In this document: piece after piece, positions 8,831 to 22,971 of the stretch | How the letters are laid out: the number at the start of each line of letters is the position of its first letter | How positions within the stretch are numbered: position 1 is the stretch's first letter | From: Burkholderiales bacterium | Lineage (GTDB): Bacteria > Pseudomonadota > Gammaproteobacteria > Burkholderiales > Burkholderiaceae_C | NCBI GenBank assembly: GCA_026932425.1 | Contig: JAIXKN010000049.1 | Coordinates: 1 to 34,748 of the forward strand | Reading direction: 5' to 3' | Length of the DNA stretch: 34,748 bases | Position numbers and translations under genes: made by a program | The notes under the pieces: model-generated | Seen by the model: only the letters and a program-made list of their open reading frames with translations | Databases searched by the model: none | Told to the model about the DNA's origin: nothing

Positions 8831-9576
8831 GCTTCACCGTGCTGATCCCGGCGCGGCTGGCCTCGACCCGCCTGCCGCGCAAGCCGCTGGCCGACATCGG
8901 CGGGCACCCGATGGTCGTGCGCGTCGCGCAGCGGGTCGCAGGCTCCGGCGCCGAGCGCGTCGTCGTTGCCGCCGATGACGAGGAGATCGTCGCCGCCTGC
9001 CGGGCGCACGGTGTGCAGGCGCTGATGACGCGCCGCGATCACGCCAGCGGCAGCGATCGCCTCGCCGAGGCCTGCGTCGCGCTGGGACTCGACGGCGACC
9101 AGGTGATCGTCAACGTGCAGGGCGACGAGCCCTTGATCGACCCGGCGCTCGTTGCGCGCACCGCGGCACTGCTCGCGTCGCAGCCCGATTGCGTGATGGG
9201 CACCGCGGCACACCCGATCACCGATCCCGCCGAGCTGCACAACCCGAACGTCGTCAAGGTCGTGCTCGATGCGCGCGGTCGCGCGCTCTATTTCAGCCGC
9301 GCGGCGATCCCGCACTGGCGCGACGCGCCTGCAGCCACCACACTCCCGGTCGCGCCGGTGCCACTGCGGCATATCGGCATCTACGCCTATCGCGCCGCTT
9401 TCTTGCGCCGCTTTCCGACGCTGCCGGCGGCGCCAATCGAGCAGACCGAGGCGCTCGAGCAGCTGCGCGTGCTCTGGCACGGCGAACGCATCGCGGTGCA
9501 CGTGACCGCCGACGCGCCCGGCGTGGGCGTCGACACGCCAGAGGACCTCGAGCGCGTGCGCCGGCTCCTGCGCTGA
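8827..9576 (+). CDS. kdsB: 3-deoxy-manno-octulosonate cytidylyltransferase
   Basis: A 249-residue CMP-Kdo synthetase that activates Kdo with CTP for transfer to lipid A. The nucleotide-binding N-terminus reads [20 protein letters not shown]. Other family blocks are [26 protein letters not shown] (about residues 95-106), [24 protein letters not shown] and [11 protein letters not shown]. The start is a GTG at 8827-8829 that overlaps the stop of the Trm112-like gene; it places the IPARL motif at the normal distance from the N-terminus. The same frame stays open upstream inside lpxK, but a longer start there is not credible. adk follows after a 221-base gap. Confidence 0.96.
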   Translation: MSFTVLIPARLASTRLPRKPLADIGGHPMVVRVAQRVAGSGAERVVVAADDEEIVAACRAHGVQALMTRRDHASGSDRLAEACVALGLDGDQVIVNVQGDEPLIDPALVARTAALLASQPDCVMGTAAHPITDPAELHNPNVVKVVLDARGRALYFSRAAIPHWRDAPAATTLPVAPVPLRHIGIYAYRAAFLRRFPTLPAAPIEQTEALEQLRVLWHGERIAVHVTADAPGVGVDTPEDLERVRRLLR

Positions 9577-9698
9577 GGCGGCGCGCGGCAGGCGCGCGAG
9601 GCCGCGCACGGCCTGCGTGTCAGCAGTCTGTCCGGATGCGCGTGCTATTCTCGATCGCGGCTTCGACCCCGGACCGCGAGCGGCCGAGGCTTTGGTGA

Positions 9699-10451
<753 letters not shown>

Positions 10452-10474
10452 CCCCCGCGGCGCACCGCACGCTT

Positions 10475-10502
10475 GCATCGGCCACCTGCGGGTGGCCGAT
10501 GC
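10475..10502 (+). terminator. Strong hairpin after adk
   Basis: GCATCGGCCAC (10475-10485) pairs perfectly with GTGGCCGATGC (10492-10502) around a 6-base loop, 24 bases after the adk stop. There is no U-run behind it, so it could act as a weak or Rho-assisted terminator, a processing/stability hairpin, or an attenuator ahead of the dehydrogenase gene. Confidence 0.5.
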
Positions 10503-10579
10503 GCTTGCAGGCTGGCATCAACATCGCGACGCGCGCTGCGCCAGGCATCGATCCACATCCGCACACAGGAGTTCTCAGC

Positions 10580-11338
<759 letters not shown>

Positions 11339-11431
11339 AGCGGTTCCGCGCACGGCACTGCAAGCGCCGCAAGCCAGGAGAAGAGGGCACCCGCAGACGC
11401 TCAGGCCCGCGCGCCTGCGGCTGTGAAAGGA

Positions 11432-11468
11432 AGAAGGCCCGCGCGCTGGGGAAAGGGGCGGGCCTTCT
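11432..11468. terminator. Bidirectional hairpin between dehydrogenase and TonB receptor genes
   Basis: AGAAGGCCCGC (11432-11442) and GCGGGCCTTCT (11458-11468) form a perfect 11-base stem with a 15-base loop. It lies between two convergent genes, so it can terminate both. The ends of the stem itself supply a short CUUCU tail in either direction. Confidence 0.75.
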
Positions 11469-11529
11469 GAGCGGCAGATTCCGAGCGGCAGAGTGCGCGG
11501 GCGGCGTTGCAGCCGCCCGACAACCCCGA

Positions 11530-14226
11530 TCAGAAGTCGTAGCTCAACCGTGCCTGGAAGGTGCGACCCAGCGGATTGAAATAGCGGTAGTCGAAGCCCA
11601 GCATGTGGCCGCCATCGGCGCGCAGTGACAGGGGCGGCTTCTTGTTGAACAGGTTCTTGATGCCGAACGAGAGCTTCAGCGCCTTGTTCACGTGGTACTC
11701 GCTCTGCCAGTCGATCGTGTAGAAGTCGCTGATCTTCAGCCGGATCTCGCGATCGTCGCCGTTGTAGTCGCCGTTCTCATCCTTGCCGTAGACCTCGCCG
11801 GGGAAGTCCTTGTACCCGGACTGGAAGTTCAGGTTCACCGTGTGCGCCCAGGCACCGTAGGCCAGCGTGTTGGCCAGCGTGCCCTTCCAGCGGAAGGTCT
11901 GGCTGCCGATCGCCGGATTGTTGTCGGCAATCGTCGTGTAGTACTCCTGCCCCGGCACCAGCTGGAACGTGTCGCGGATCATGTAGGTCAGCCGCAGGTT
12001 CGAAGTCAGCCGCCCCCACCCGGTCGCGAAGTTGCCGGTGACGTCGAAGTCGATACCGGTGCTGAACGACTTGCCGAGGTTCGTGGTGCTGGCGTTGTAG
12101 GCGAGCAGCTTCTGGCCCGACACCGGGTCGGTGTAGACCAGCCACAGGTCGGGATACTTGTAGACGTTGTCGAAGGCTTCGTTCTGGTCGACCGACCCGA
12201 AGGTCTTGTCGATGCCCACCCACCACAGGTCGGCGCCGAACGAGAAGGTCGGCGACGGCTCGAGGCGGAAGCCGATGGTCGCCTGCTTGGACTCCTCCGG
12301 CTTGAGCTTCTCGTTGCCGCCCGTGAAGACGTTGTACTGGAGCGAGCTGGGCTGGCAGTTCGCGCCAAGGCTCGCCGCCATCTGCGCCATCTCGGCCGAG
12401 CAGGCGTAGGGTTTGGCGGTGACGCCGAAATCCTGCAGCGGCCGGTAGAGCTGCCGCAGCGTCGGCGCCCGGAAGCCGGTGCCCACCGAACCCCGCACCA
12501 GGAGACTCGTGGTCGGCTGATAGCGGAACGAGAGCTTGCCGTTGACGGCGCTGTCGATGTGCCGGTAGTCGTCATAGCGCAGCCCGGCCGTCAGCTCGAA
12601 CTGCTTGGTGAAGGGCATGACCATTTCGGCAAAGACGCCCATGGCCTTGCGCGTCGCCGAATAGGGCACCGCAGCCTGTGCGTCACCGAAGCGCGAATCG
12701 TCGCCATTCGGTCCGCCCAGGCCTTGCGCCGTGAGGCTCGGCGACGAGCTCACCTTGTCCTCGATGTAGCTCGCGCCAATGGCGAGTGCAGCGTTGCCGC
12801 CACCGAGCTTGAAGAGGTCACGCGAGGCACGGGCGTCCAGCGTGGTCATCTTGCTGGTCTCGCTGTCGTAGATGCCGGTCACCATGATCTGGCTCGCCGC
12901 GTCGAGCGCTGCCTGCGACTGGTTGCCCGGAAGGACGAACGGGTTCCAGATACCGCTGCGCAGCAGCGCCCCGAAGGCACGTCCGTAGGGGTAGCCGGTG
13001 TTCGATTCGTCCATCTTCGAGCGCTGATGCCCGAGGGTGAGGCTGTAGTCCCAGCCGCCGAGCATGCCGTCCAGGCCCAGCCAGACTGCGCGCGTATCGC
13101 GTTCGTACTCCGTATCCCGATTGCCCAGGTCATAGGCACGGTAGTACACCGTTGCGGGTTTCGTGCCCGTGTATCCGACCATCGAGAGGTAGTTGCCGAA
13201 CGGTCCAGCCGGATCCACCAGCACCTGCCCCGGGGGCGGAGCGATCTTCCCACTGGACTTGGTCTTGCCGAGCAGCACATCGAGCGAGAGCGTGTGATCG
13301 CTGCCGAGCTTCTTCTGGAACGAGCCGAACAGGTTGGTCCGGTCACGATCGGGGAAGGCCTCGACCGTGCTCGCGTAGTCGAAGACGCAGGTCGGACCGT
13401 CCTGCACGTGCATCGGAGGGCAGACGCCGTTCTCGACCAGATAGGCATTGCGCAGCTCGCCGCTGACGAGCACGTTGCCCGGGATGCCGCTGGCCGAGCC
13501 GTTGAACCACTCGTAGCGCTTGCCCTCGTAGGTCAGGTCGATGATTCCCGTCTTCGAGAAACTGCGCTGAGTAGCGCGCAGCGCCTTGCGCTTGTCGACC
13601 GAGAGACCGAAGGTGGCGTTGAAGCCGTCGGACTCGAGATCGCCGAAACCCTTCGAAATGTAGGCGTTGTATTCCTCGCCGCCGGACTTCTGCGGCTTGC
13701 TCGCCGAAAGGGTGATGTTGCCCTCGCGCGAATTGCGCTTGGTGATGAAGTTCACCACGCCGGCCACGGCGTCGGACCCGTAGAGGGCCGACGCGCCGTC
13801 GGTCAGGACCTCGACGCGCTCGATGATCGACAGTGGGATCATGTTCAGGTCGACCGCACCGCCGGCCTCACCGATCAAGCGCTTGCCGTTGAGCAGAACG
13901 AGGGTCCGGTCGCCGCCCAGGTTGTGCAGCGAGACAACCGCAAGGCCACCGCCCCCGCCGCCGATCGTGTCGGCTTCGGCCACGTCGCCCTGGACCACCG
14001 CCAGCTTGTTCATCAGCTCGACCACCGAGGTCACACCGCTGCGCTCGATCTCCTCGCGCTTGATCACCTGCACCGGCAAGGCTGCCTCGGCGTCGATGCG
14101 CTTGATCGCAGACCCCGTGATCTCGATCCGCTGAGCGTCCTGCGCCAAGGCCGGCAACGCGGCCAGCGCGACACTTCCCCCGAAAGCCAACATCAGTCCG
14201 CGACTCAGAAGGGTCGGTCTGAACAT
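11530..14226 (-). CDS. TonB-dependent outer membrane receptor
   Basis: An 898-residue outer-membrane receptor. A signal peptide ends at ALA-Q (after residue 28). The plug domain follows: RIEITGSAIKRID as the TonB-box region, PVQVIKREEIERSGVTSV, LVLLNGKRL, and IERVEVLTDGASALYGSDAVAGVVNFITK. The rest is a beta-barrel with repeated aromatic-rich strands, including GTGFRAPTLRQLYRP, and it ends with Phe as expected for BAM substrates (RLSYDF). The pair of cysteines in ENGVCPPMHVQDGPTC suggests a disulfide-closed extracellular loop. The substrate cannot be told; the sequence resembles the broad Xanthomonas-type receptor group rather than classic siderophore receptors. The ATG at 14224-14226 has a CTGAGGAG ribosome site. 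Confidence 0.95.
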   Translation of the reverse strand: MFRPTLLSRGLMLAFGGSVALAALPALAQDAQRIEITGSAIKRIDAEAALPVQVIKREEIERSGVTSVVELMNKLAVVQGDVAEADTIGGGGGGLAVVSLHNLGGDRTLVLLNGKRLIGEAGGAVDLNMIPLSIIERVEVLTDGASALYGSDAVAGVVNFITKRNSREGNITLSASKPQKSGGEEYNAYISKGFGDLESDGFNATFGLSVDKRKALRATQRSFSKTGIIDLTYEGKRYEWFNGSASGIPGNVLVSGELRNAYLVENGVCPPMHVQDGPTCVFDYASTVEAFPDRDRTNLFGSFQKKLGSDHTLSLDVLLGKTKSSGKIAPPPGQVLVDPAGPFGNYLSMVGYTGTKPATVYYRAYDLGNRDTEYERDTRAVWLGLDGMLGGWDYSLTLGHQRSKMDESNTGYPYGRAFGALLRSGIWNPFVLPGNQSQAALDAASQIMVTGIYDSETSKMTTLDARASRDLFKLGGGNAALAIGASYIEDKVSSSPSLTAQGLGGPNGDDSRFGDAQAAVPYSATRKAMGVFAEMVMPFTKQFELTAGLRYDDYRHIDSAVNGKLSFRYQPTTSLLVRGSVGTGFRAPTLRQLYRPLQDFGVTAKPYACSAEMAQMAASLGANCQPSSLQYNVFTGGNEKLKPEESKQATIGFRLEPSPTFSFGADLWWVGIDKTFGSVDQNEAFDNVYKYPDLWLVYTDPVSGQKLLAYNASTTNLGKSFSTGIDFDVTGNFATGWGRLTSNLRLTYMIRDTFQLVPGQEYYTTIADNNPAIGSQTFRWKGTLANTLAYGAWAHTVNLNFQSGYKDFPGEVYGKDENGDYNGDDREIRLKISDFYTIDWQSEYHVNKALKLSFGIKNLFNKKPPLSLRADGGHMLGFDYRYFNPLGRTFQARLSYDF

Positions 14227-14596
14227 GTCATTTGCTCCTCAGATTGATTGAACGACGCTACCCGGTTCCCTTCTATACCCGCAAAGATCGCGAGGGACCG
14301 TCACGGGAAGGCCGGAGCAAGCGCCGCGATTCTCGCGGCTTCAGTCCCAGACGCCGATCGGGTGAATCCAGTGGCCGACCCGGAAGCGGCCCCGGTGTTG
14401 CCGAGCGGAAATCGGTATCGGATCCAATTCAGCGTCATTTCAACGACTTACGGTGATTTCTCGCGCAGGTCACCGCTTCTCGCCGCCCCGTCCTGCAATC
14501 CCTTGGTCACGGGGATCCGGTTGGCAATTTGCAACATCGGCTGGCATTCCTGCCGTCGCTGACTCATCGGCTGCACGCGGCTGCCGCCCCGGAGGT
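14227..14596. other. Gene-free leader of the TonB receptor gene
   Basis: About 370 bases between the receptor start and the stop of the peptide ABC ATPase gene. No credible gene is seen; open frames on the plus strand lack a normal start or a domain. Base composition is less GC-rich near 14410-14460, where a possible promoter is noted. Confidence 0.5.
14414..14443 (-). promoter_or_regulatory. Possible promoter for the TonB receptor gene
   Basis: On the minus strand TTGAAA (14438-14443) matches the -35 consensus at five of six positions and is followed 18 bases later by GATACC (14414-14419), a poor -10. The site is about 190 bases upstream of the receptor ATG. Weak evidence. Confidence 0.22.
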
Positions 14597-16476
<1,880 letters not shown>

Positions 16477-16480
<4 letters not shown>

Positions 16481-17931
16481 GCGCGGCCTCCGGTCGCACG
16501 CTTGGCACTGCGTGCCACCCTCGCCCGGAAGCTGCGTGCCCGCGGGTCGAAGGCGTCGCGGACGCCGTCGGCGAAGAGGTTGGCGGCGAGCACCAGCGTG
16601 ACCATGAAGACGAAGGCGGAGGCGAAGGACCACCAGACGACGGGGTCGCGGCTCATCTCGCTGCGCGCGAGGTTGATCATGCCGCCGAAGCTGTTCATCG
16701 ACGGGTCGACGCCGACGCCGACGTAGCTCAGCACCGCCTCGTAGAGGATCAGCGCCGAGAACTCGAGCACGGTGACGATGAGCATCAGGTGCGCGACGTT
16801 CGGGAAGATGTGCCGCACCATGATGCGCGTGCTGCTGACACCGAAGGCCTGCGCCGCCTGCACGTAGTCGAGCTCGCGCAGCTTGAGCGTCTCGCCGCGC
16901 AGCAGCCGGCACAGGCCGGCCCAGCCGGTGAGCCCGAGCACGGCGCAGAGCAGGAAGAGCTTGAGGTCGGCACGCTCGGCACCGGTCTCGAAGAGGTCCG
17001 GATGCTTGTCGAGGAAGACCTGCACCATCAGCACGCAGGCGGCGATCAGCAGGATGTTCGGGATCGACGACAGCACGGTGTAGAGGTACTGGATGAGCTC
17101 GTCGGCCCAGCCCTTGAGGTAGCCGGCGACGATGCCCAGCACCACCGCCAGCGGCAGGGTGGCAATCGTTGCCAGCGTGCCGATCACGAAGGCGGTGCGG
17201 ATGCTCTTGAGCGACTGGTAGAGCACGTCGTTGCCGGTGGTGTCGGTGCCCATCACGTGGTAGGGACCCGAGAGTGCCGAGACGATGCCGATCAGGCCGC
17301 CGAGCACGAGGAAGGTGCCGATCGCGACGTGCCAGGGCAGCGTGCTGCGCTTGCCCACGATCTCGCGCGCGCAAGCGGCCGGCGCCTGCCGCCGCAGCGC
17401 GGCCAGCAGCGCCAGCAGCGCGGCCGAGGCCAGCAGCGCACCCGCGAGGCCGAGCACGAGGCCGGTCGCGCTGCGCCCGATCACGTCCGGCAGCCACTGC
17501 GTGGCCGGGTCCTTCAGGTGCGCGCCACCGAACTGCAGCCGCGGCGCGACGCGCTCGATGCGGCCGTCGACGAGCACCGACTCGCGCGTGAAGCTGACCG
17601 TGGCCAGCGGCGTCGAGTAGGTCGCCTCGCGCGCCTGCACGAGCTCGTCCAGCCAGGCGTCGAGCAGCGAGCGCGTGCGCGCGTCGTAGGCCACCGCCGT
17701 GGCGCCGGGCGCCGGCGGCAGCAGCGGGCGGTAGTGCACGCTGTCGATCAGCGACACGCAAAGACACAGCAGCAGCACGATGCTGGAGGCCAGCGAGGGC
17801 GCGTCCATGAACACCTTGCGCCAGCTCGTGCGCAGGTTCGGGCGGCGCCAGGCGAAGACGACGTAGGCGATGAGCGCGGCGGTGAGCAGCCAGATCGCCG
17901 CATCGGTCCACAGCAGGACGAACTTGGGCAT
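16477..17931 (-). CDS. Peptide ABC transporter permease with enlarged N-terminal region (YejE/DppC type)
   Basis: A 484-residue inner-membrane permease. The C-terminal half (about 200-470) is a normal DppC/YejE-type domain with GTDTTGNDVLYQSLKSIR, the ABC-ATPase docking segment DYVQAAQAFGVSSTRIMVRHIFPN, and SYVGVGVDPSMNSFGGMI. The N-terminal 180 residues are extra: two helices (about 7-27 and 45-65), a predicted soluble segment of about 80 residues, and another helix near 153-178. Ordinary DppC proteins have about 300 residues. It follows the first permease with a 6-base gap and overlaps the ATPase gene by 4 bases. The function is inferred from family and operon position. Confidence 0.93.
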
Positions 17932-17937
17932 GATGCT

Positions 17938-18924
17938 TCAGCCCTCCAGCCGCACGCGCGGGTCGGCCCAGGTGTAGGCCACGTCGATCAGCACGTAGGT
18001 CGCGATGTAGAGCAGCGAGCCGATGAAGACCATGGTGCGCACGATCGCGAAGTCCTGCTTGCCGATGGCCTCGATGACGTAGGCGCCAAGCCCCGGCAGG
18101 CCGAAGAAGCTCTCGAAGACCAGGCTGCCGAGGAAGACATAGGGCAGGTAGCCGCCCGCGCTGGTGATGATGGGGATGAGCGCGTTGCGCAGCACGTGGC
18201 GCCAGAGCACGACCTGCTCCGACAGGCCCTTGGCGCGCGCGGTGCGCACGTAATCCTTGGCCGTCTCCTCGAGGAACATCGCGCGGTAGAGCCGCGCCTC
18301 GCCGCCCACGCGCGAGATGAGCGACAGCAGGATCGGCAGCACGAGGAACTTGACCGCGTCCAGCCCCGGTGCGTAGCCCGAGATCGGCGCCAGCCGGAGC
18401 ACGCGTGAGAACAGGAACTGGCCGACGATGATGTAGAAGAGGCTCGAGATCGACAGCATCAGCACGCAGGCGACGACGCCCCAGAAATCCAGCCGCGAGT
18501 TGCGGAACATCACCAGCAGCAGCGCGAAGGCGGTGCTGGCCAGCACCTGCAGGACGAAGAGCGGCAGCGCCATCTGCAGGCTGACCCACATGCGTTGCGC
18601 GACCTCGTGGCCGATGTCGCCGGCCGATTCGCCATCCGCACGGCCGAAGCGCAGCGCGAAGAGCGAGACCGAGCGGTCCCAGAAGATGGTGTCGGTGAGC
18701 TTGTCCGCCCCTTCTGCAGCCGCGTTGAAGTAGAGCGGCTTGTCGTAGCCGCGCTCGACCTTCCACTTCTCGATCGCCTGCTGCGTGACGCGCTTGCCGC
18801 CCAGGTTCAGGCGCGCCATGTCGTCGGGCGTGTTGACGGTGAAGAAGAGGAAGAAGGTGGCCAGGTTCACGCCCAGCAGCACCAGCACGCCGTAGAAGGC
18901 GCGACGCAGCAGGTAGCCGATCAT
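17938..18924 (-). CDS. Peptide ABC transporter permease (YejB/DppB type)
   Basis: A 328-residue inner-membrane permease starting MIGYLLRRAFYGVLVLLGVNL, the usual DppB/YejB N-terminus. It is followed by a periplasmic loop of about 90 residues (VTQQAIEKWKVERGYDKPLY onward), which is longer in YejB-like proteins than in DppB. The docking loop reads EETAKDYVRTARAKGLSEQVVLWRHVLRNAL, and the sequence ends AYTWADPRVRLEG. The ATG at 18922-18924 overlaps the stop of the binding-protein gene by 4 bases, so translation is coupled. It forms the heterodimeric channel with the permease encoded just downstream. Confidence 0.95.
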   Translation of the reverse strand: MIGYLLRRAFYGVLVLLGVNLATFFLFFTVNTPDDMARLNLGGKRVTQQAIEKWKVERGYDKPLYFNAAAEGADKLTDTIFWDRSVSLFALRFGRADGESAGDIGHEVAQRMWVSLQMALPLFVLQVLASTAFALLLVMFRNSRLDFWGVVACVLMLSISSLFYIIVGQFLFSRVLRLAPISGYAPGLDAVKFLVLPILLSLISRVGGEARLYRAMFLEETAKDYVRTARAKGLSEQVVLWRHVLRNALIPIITSAGGYLPYVFLGSLVFESFFGLPGLGAYVIEAIGKQDFAIVRTMVFIGSLLYIATYVLIDVAYTWADPRVRLEG

Positions 18925-21212
18925 CGCGCCGCCTCCTGCGCCAGCACCTCGCCGCGGCCGGTGGTGCGCTCGCGCACTCGCAGCGTGCGCCGCGCCAGCC
19001 ACAGCAGCAGCAGCAGCGCGGCCGCGATCAGCGCCAGCGGCCACCACACCGGGCGGTTCCAGGCGGCCAGCGCGACCGCGCGATCGGCCGGGTCCAGCCG
19101 CAGGTAGCGGCCCTGGTCGCGGATCATGATGACCGGGTGGTAGTTGTAGACCCAGCGCTGCGCGGCCCCCGAACTCCAGGGGAAGAAGCCGAAGCTCCAG
19201 GGCGCGTCCTCGCGCACGATCTGCACCAGCTCGTCGATCAGCGCCTGCTTCTGCGGCCCGTCGTCGTAGAGCTTCATCTTCTCGAACAAGCGGTCGTACT
19301 CCGGATTGGCGTAGTTCGCGGTGTTCTCGCCGTCGTACTTGGTCTTGCCCGCCGAGGTCTGCAGCAGGAAGAGGAAGTTCTCGGCGTCCGGGTAGTCGGC
19401 CAGCCAGCCGAGCCAGAACACCTGATAGGTGCCCTTGCGCACCTTGTCCTGGAACTGGTTGTTGTCGGTGGCGCGGATCTCGAGCTGGATGCCGAGCTTG
19501 GCGAACTGGCGCACCATCCAGTCGAGCTGGGGCCGGTTGCCGGGGGTCGGCGCCGAGTAGTAGTCGTAGTTGATGACCAGCGGCTGGCCGGTCCTGGCGT
19601 CGCGGCCGCCGGGGTAGCCGGCCTCGACCATGAGCTGCCGTGCGTCCTCGATCGGTCGGCGGACCGCCTTGCCGTCCTTCCAGACATGGGTGACCGGGTT
19701 CACGCCCTCGCGCGTGCCCTCGCGCGAGCCGAAGATGCCCGGCGGCAGCGGGCTCATCGCCGTCTGCCCGCCGCCCTTGGGGAAGATGCGCGAGTACTCG
19801 TCCCAGTCGATGGCAATCGAGATCGCCTGGCGCAGCTTGCGGTTGCGCGCGTTCTGCTGCGGGTCGCTGCTGGCGCCGATCACCGGATCGAGCATGTTGA
19901 AGCCGATGAAGTAGTTGCCGACGTCGGTGCCGCGGCTCAGGCGAAAGCCCTTCTCGGTGTACTCGCGCTTCACGTCCTCGCTGTCCTGCATGCCAACCAG
20001 GTAGGGCATGCCGGTGTCGGTGCGCTCGAAGACCTCGACGTCGTAATAGCCCTGGCGGAACTTGTTCTGCCGCGGCACGCCCTCGCGCTCGATGGTGAAA
20101 ACCATGCGGTCGATGAAGGGCATGGTCTTGCCGCAGTCGGCGAGCAGCCCGGCCTCGCGGTCGCCGGGCGCGCCCTCGCAGGGATAGGGCTCGCCGCGGT
20201 AGTTGGGGTTGCGCACGAGCACGTGGCGGCGGTCCTGCTCGAACTCGGCCATCATGTAGGCGCCCGTCCCGACCGGCCAGCGGTCCAGCGACAGGCCTGC
20301 CGCGGCCATGCCCGGCTGCGCGTAGAAGGCATCCGCCTCCCAGGGCACCGGTGCGAGGAAGGTCATCTGCATCCAGTAGCTCCACTGCGGATACTTGCCC
20401 TTGATGCGGATGCGCAGCAGATGCTTCTCCGGCGCACTCGCACCGGCCAGCGGCCAGCGGCGGAAGTCGAGGAAGGGCTTGTCCAGGCTCGCCGGGTCCT
20501 CACCGGCGCGCAGCTTCGCGTCCTCGGCGCGGATCAGCTTGCCGTAGTCGTCCAGCCCGACGATGAACTGGGCGAAGGTGGAATAGATCGGCGTCGTGAT
20601 GCGCGTCGTCGCCTGGCGCTTGATCGCGTAGACGAAGTCCTCGGCGACCAGCTCGCGCGTGCCCTGGTGCTCGAACTGCAGTGGCGAGCGCCGCGAGCCG
20701 AGCTCGCCGGGCTTCATGTGGTGATAGCGATAGCGCCCCTGCTCGTCCCTGGCGAAGGCCGGGTGCGGCTGGAAGAGGATGCCGGGCTTGATCGGCACGT
20801 CGTAGATGCTCTCGGCGACGATCTCGCCGGGCGCGTCCTCGGGCAGCGGCTTGCCGTTCTTGTCGAGGTAGCGCGGCTTCACCACCGCGGCGGCCGACTT
20901 GGGCACCAGTTCGTAGGGCCGCTTCAGGTAGTGGTAGCCGTAGGGCGGCTCGTAGATCTGGTAGGTGTACGGAGTGTCGTTGCTCCAGTACGAGGCGACC
21001 GGATCGAGGTGGCGCGGCGAGGCCTCGGGCACCGCGGTGAACAAGGTGTTGGTCGACGCCGAACCGTCGGGCCAGGGGTTGTTGTTGCAGCCCGCGAGCG
21101 CCAGCAGGAGCCCGAGGACCAGCGCCAGCGCCGACGCCGCCAGGGCGCGGCCTGCCGCAACCCGAGCGCCGGAGCCGTCATCCGTCTTCACATGCCTTGG
21201 CCCGGACCGCAT
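18921..21212 (-). CDS. Large lipoprotein peptide-binding protein with a C-terminal membrane helix (SBP_bac_5 family)
   Basis: A 763-residue extracytoplasmic binding protein of the DppA/OppA/YejA class. A hydrophobic signal ends in a lipobox LAGC with Cys42. The SBP_bac_5 fold is visible in LVAEDFVYAIKRQ, GTGAYMMAEFEQDRRHVLVRNPNY, RKLRQAISIAIDWDEY and NYANPEYDRLFEKM. Unusually, a hydrophobic helix (about 722-740, WWPLALIAAALLLLLWLA) sits near the C-terminus, followed by a basic 23-residue tail, so the protein should be fixed to the inner membrane at both ends. Typical relatives have 530-620 residues. It starts 4 bases after the ldcA stop and overlaps the permease gene. A GTG at residue 8 is an alternative start. 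Confidence 0.93.
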   Translation of the reverse strand: MRSGPRHVKTDDGSGARVAAGRALAASALALVLGLLLALAGCNNNPWPDGSASTNTLFTAVPEASPRHLDPVASYWSNDTPYTYQIYEPPYGYHYLKRPYELVPKSAAAVVKPRYLDKNGKPLPEDAPGEIVAESIYDVPIKPGILFQPHPAFARDEQGRYRYHHMKPGELGSRRSPLQFEHQGTRELVAEDFVYAIKRQATTRITTPIYSTFAQFIVGLDDYGKLIRAEDAKLRAGEDPASLDKPFLDFRRWPLAGASAPEKHLLRIRIKGKYPQWSYWMQMTFLAPVPWEADAFYAQPGMAAAGLSLDRWPVGTGAYMMAEFEQDRRHVLVRNPNYRGEPYPCEGAPGDREAGLLADCGKTMPFIDRMVFTIEREGVPRQNKFRQGYYDVEVFERTDTGMPYLVGMQDSEDVKREYTEKGFRLSRGTDVGNYFIGFNMLDPVIGASSDPQQNARNRKLRQAISIAIDWDEYSRIFPKGGGQTAMSPLPPGIFGSREGTREGVNPVTHVWKDGKAVRRPIEDARQLMVEAGYPGGRDARTGQPLVINYDYYSAPTPGNRPQLDWMVRQFAKLGIQLEIRATDNNQFQDKVRKGTYQVFWLGWLADYPDAENFLFLLQTSAGKTKYDGENTANYANPEYDRLFEKMKLYDDGPQKQALIDELVQIVREDAPWSFGFFPWSSGAAQRWVYNYHPVIMIRDQGRYLRLDPADRAVALAAWNRPVWWPLALIAAALLLLLWLARRTLRVRERTTGRGEVLAQEAAR

Positions 21213-21216
21213 CGGC

Positions 21217-22799
<1,583 letters not shown>

Positions 22800-22971
22800 T
22801 CATTGTGCCGTGCGCGCATCCAGGCACGCGTTACAGGTACGCGAGGCGCAACGCGGCGACAAAGCTTGATCTAGCGCCAGCTCCGCGCAGGGTCATCGCC
22901 GGCCTTCGGCAAAAACCTGCCTAGCATTGCCGCGCCGCGCGGGCGACCGACCTGCAGGCCCCCCCTGCGCC

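Noticed and set aside
14248-14562. A 104-codon plus-strand frame in the leader of the TonB receptor gene
   Set aside because: It starts with TTG without a ribosome site, and its translation shows no domain or composition typical of a gene.
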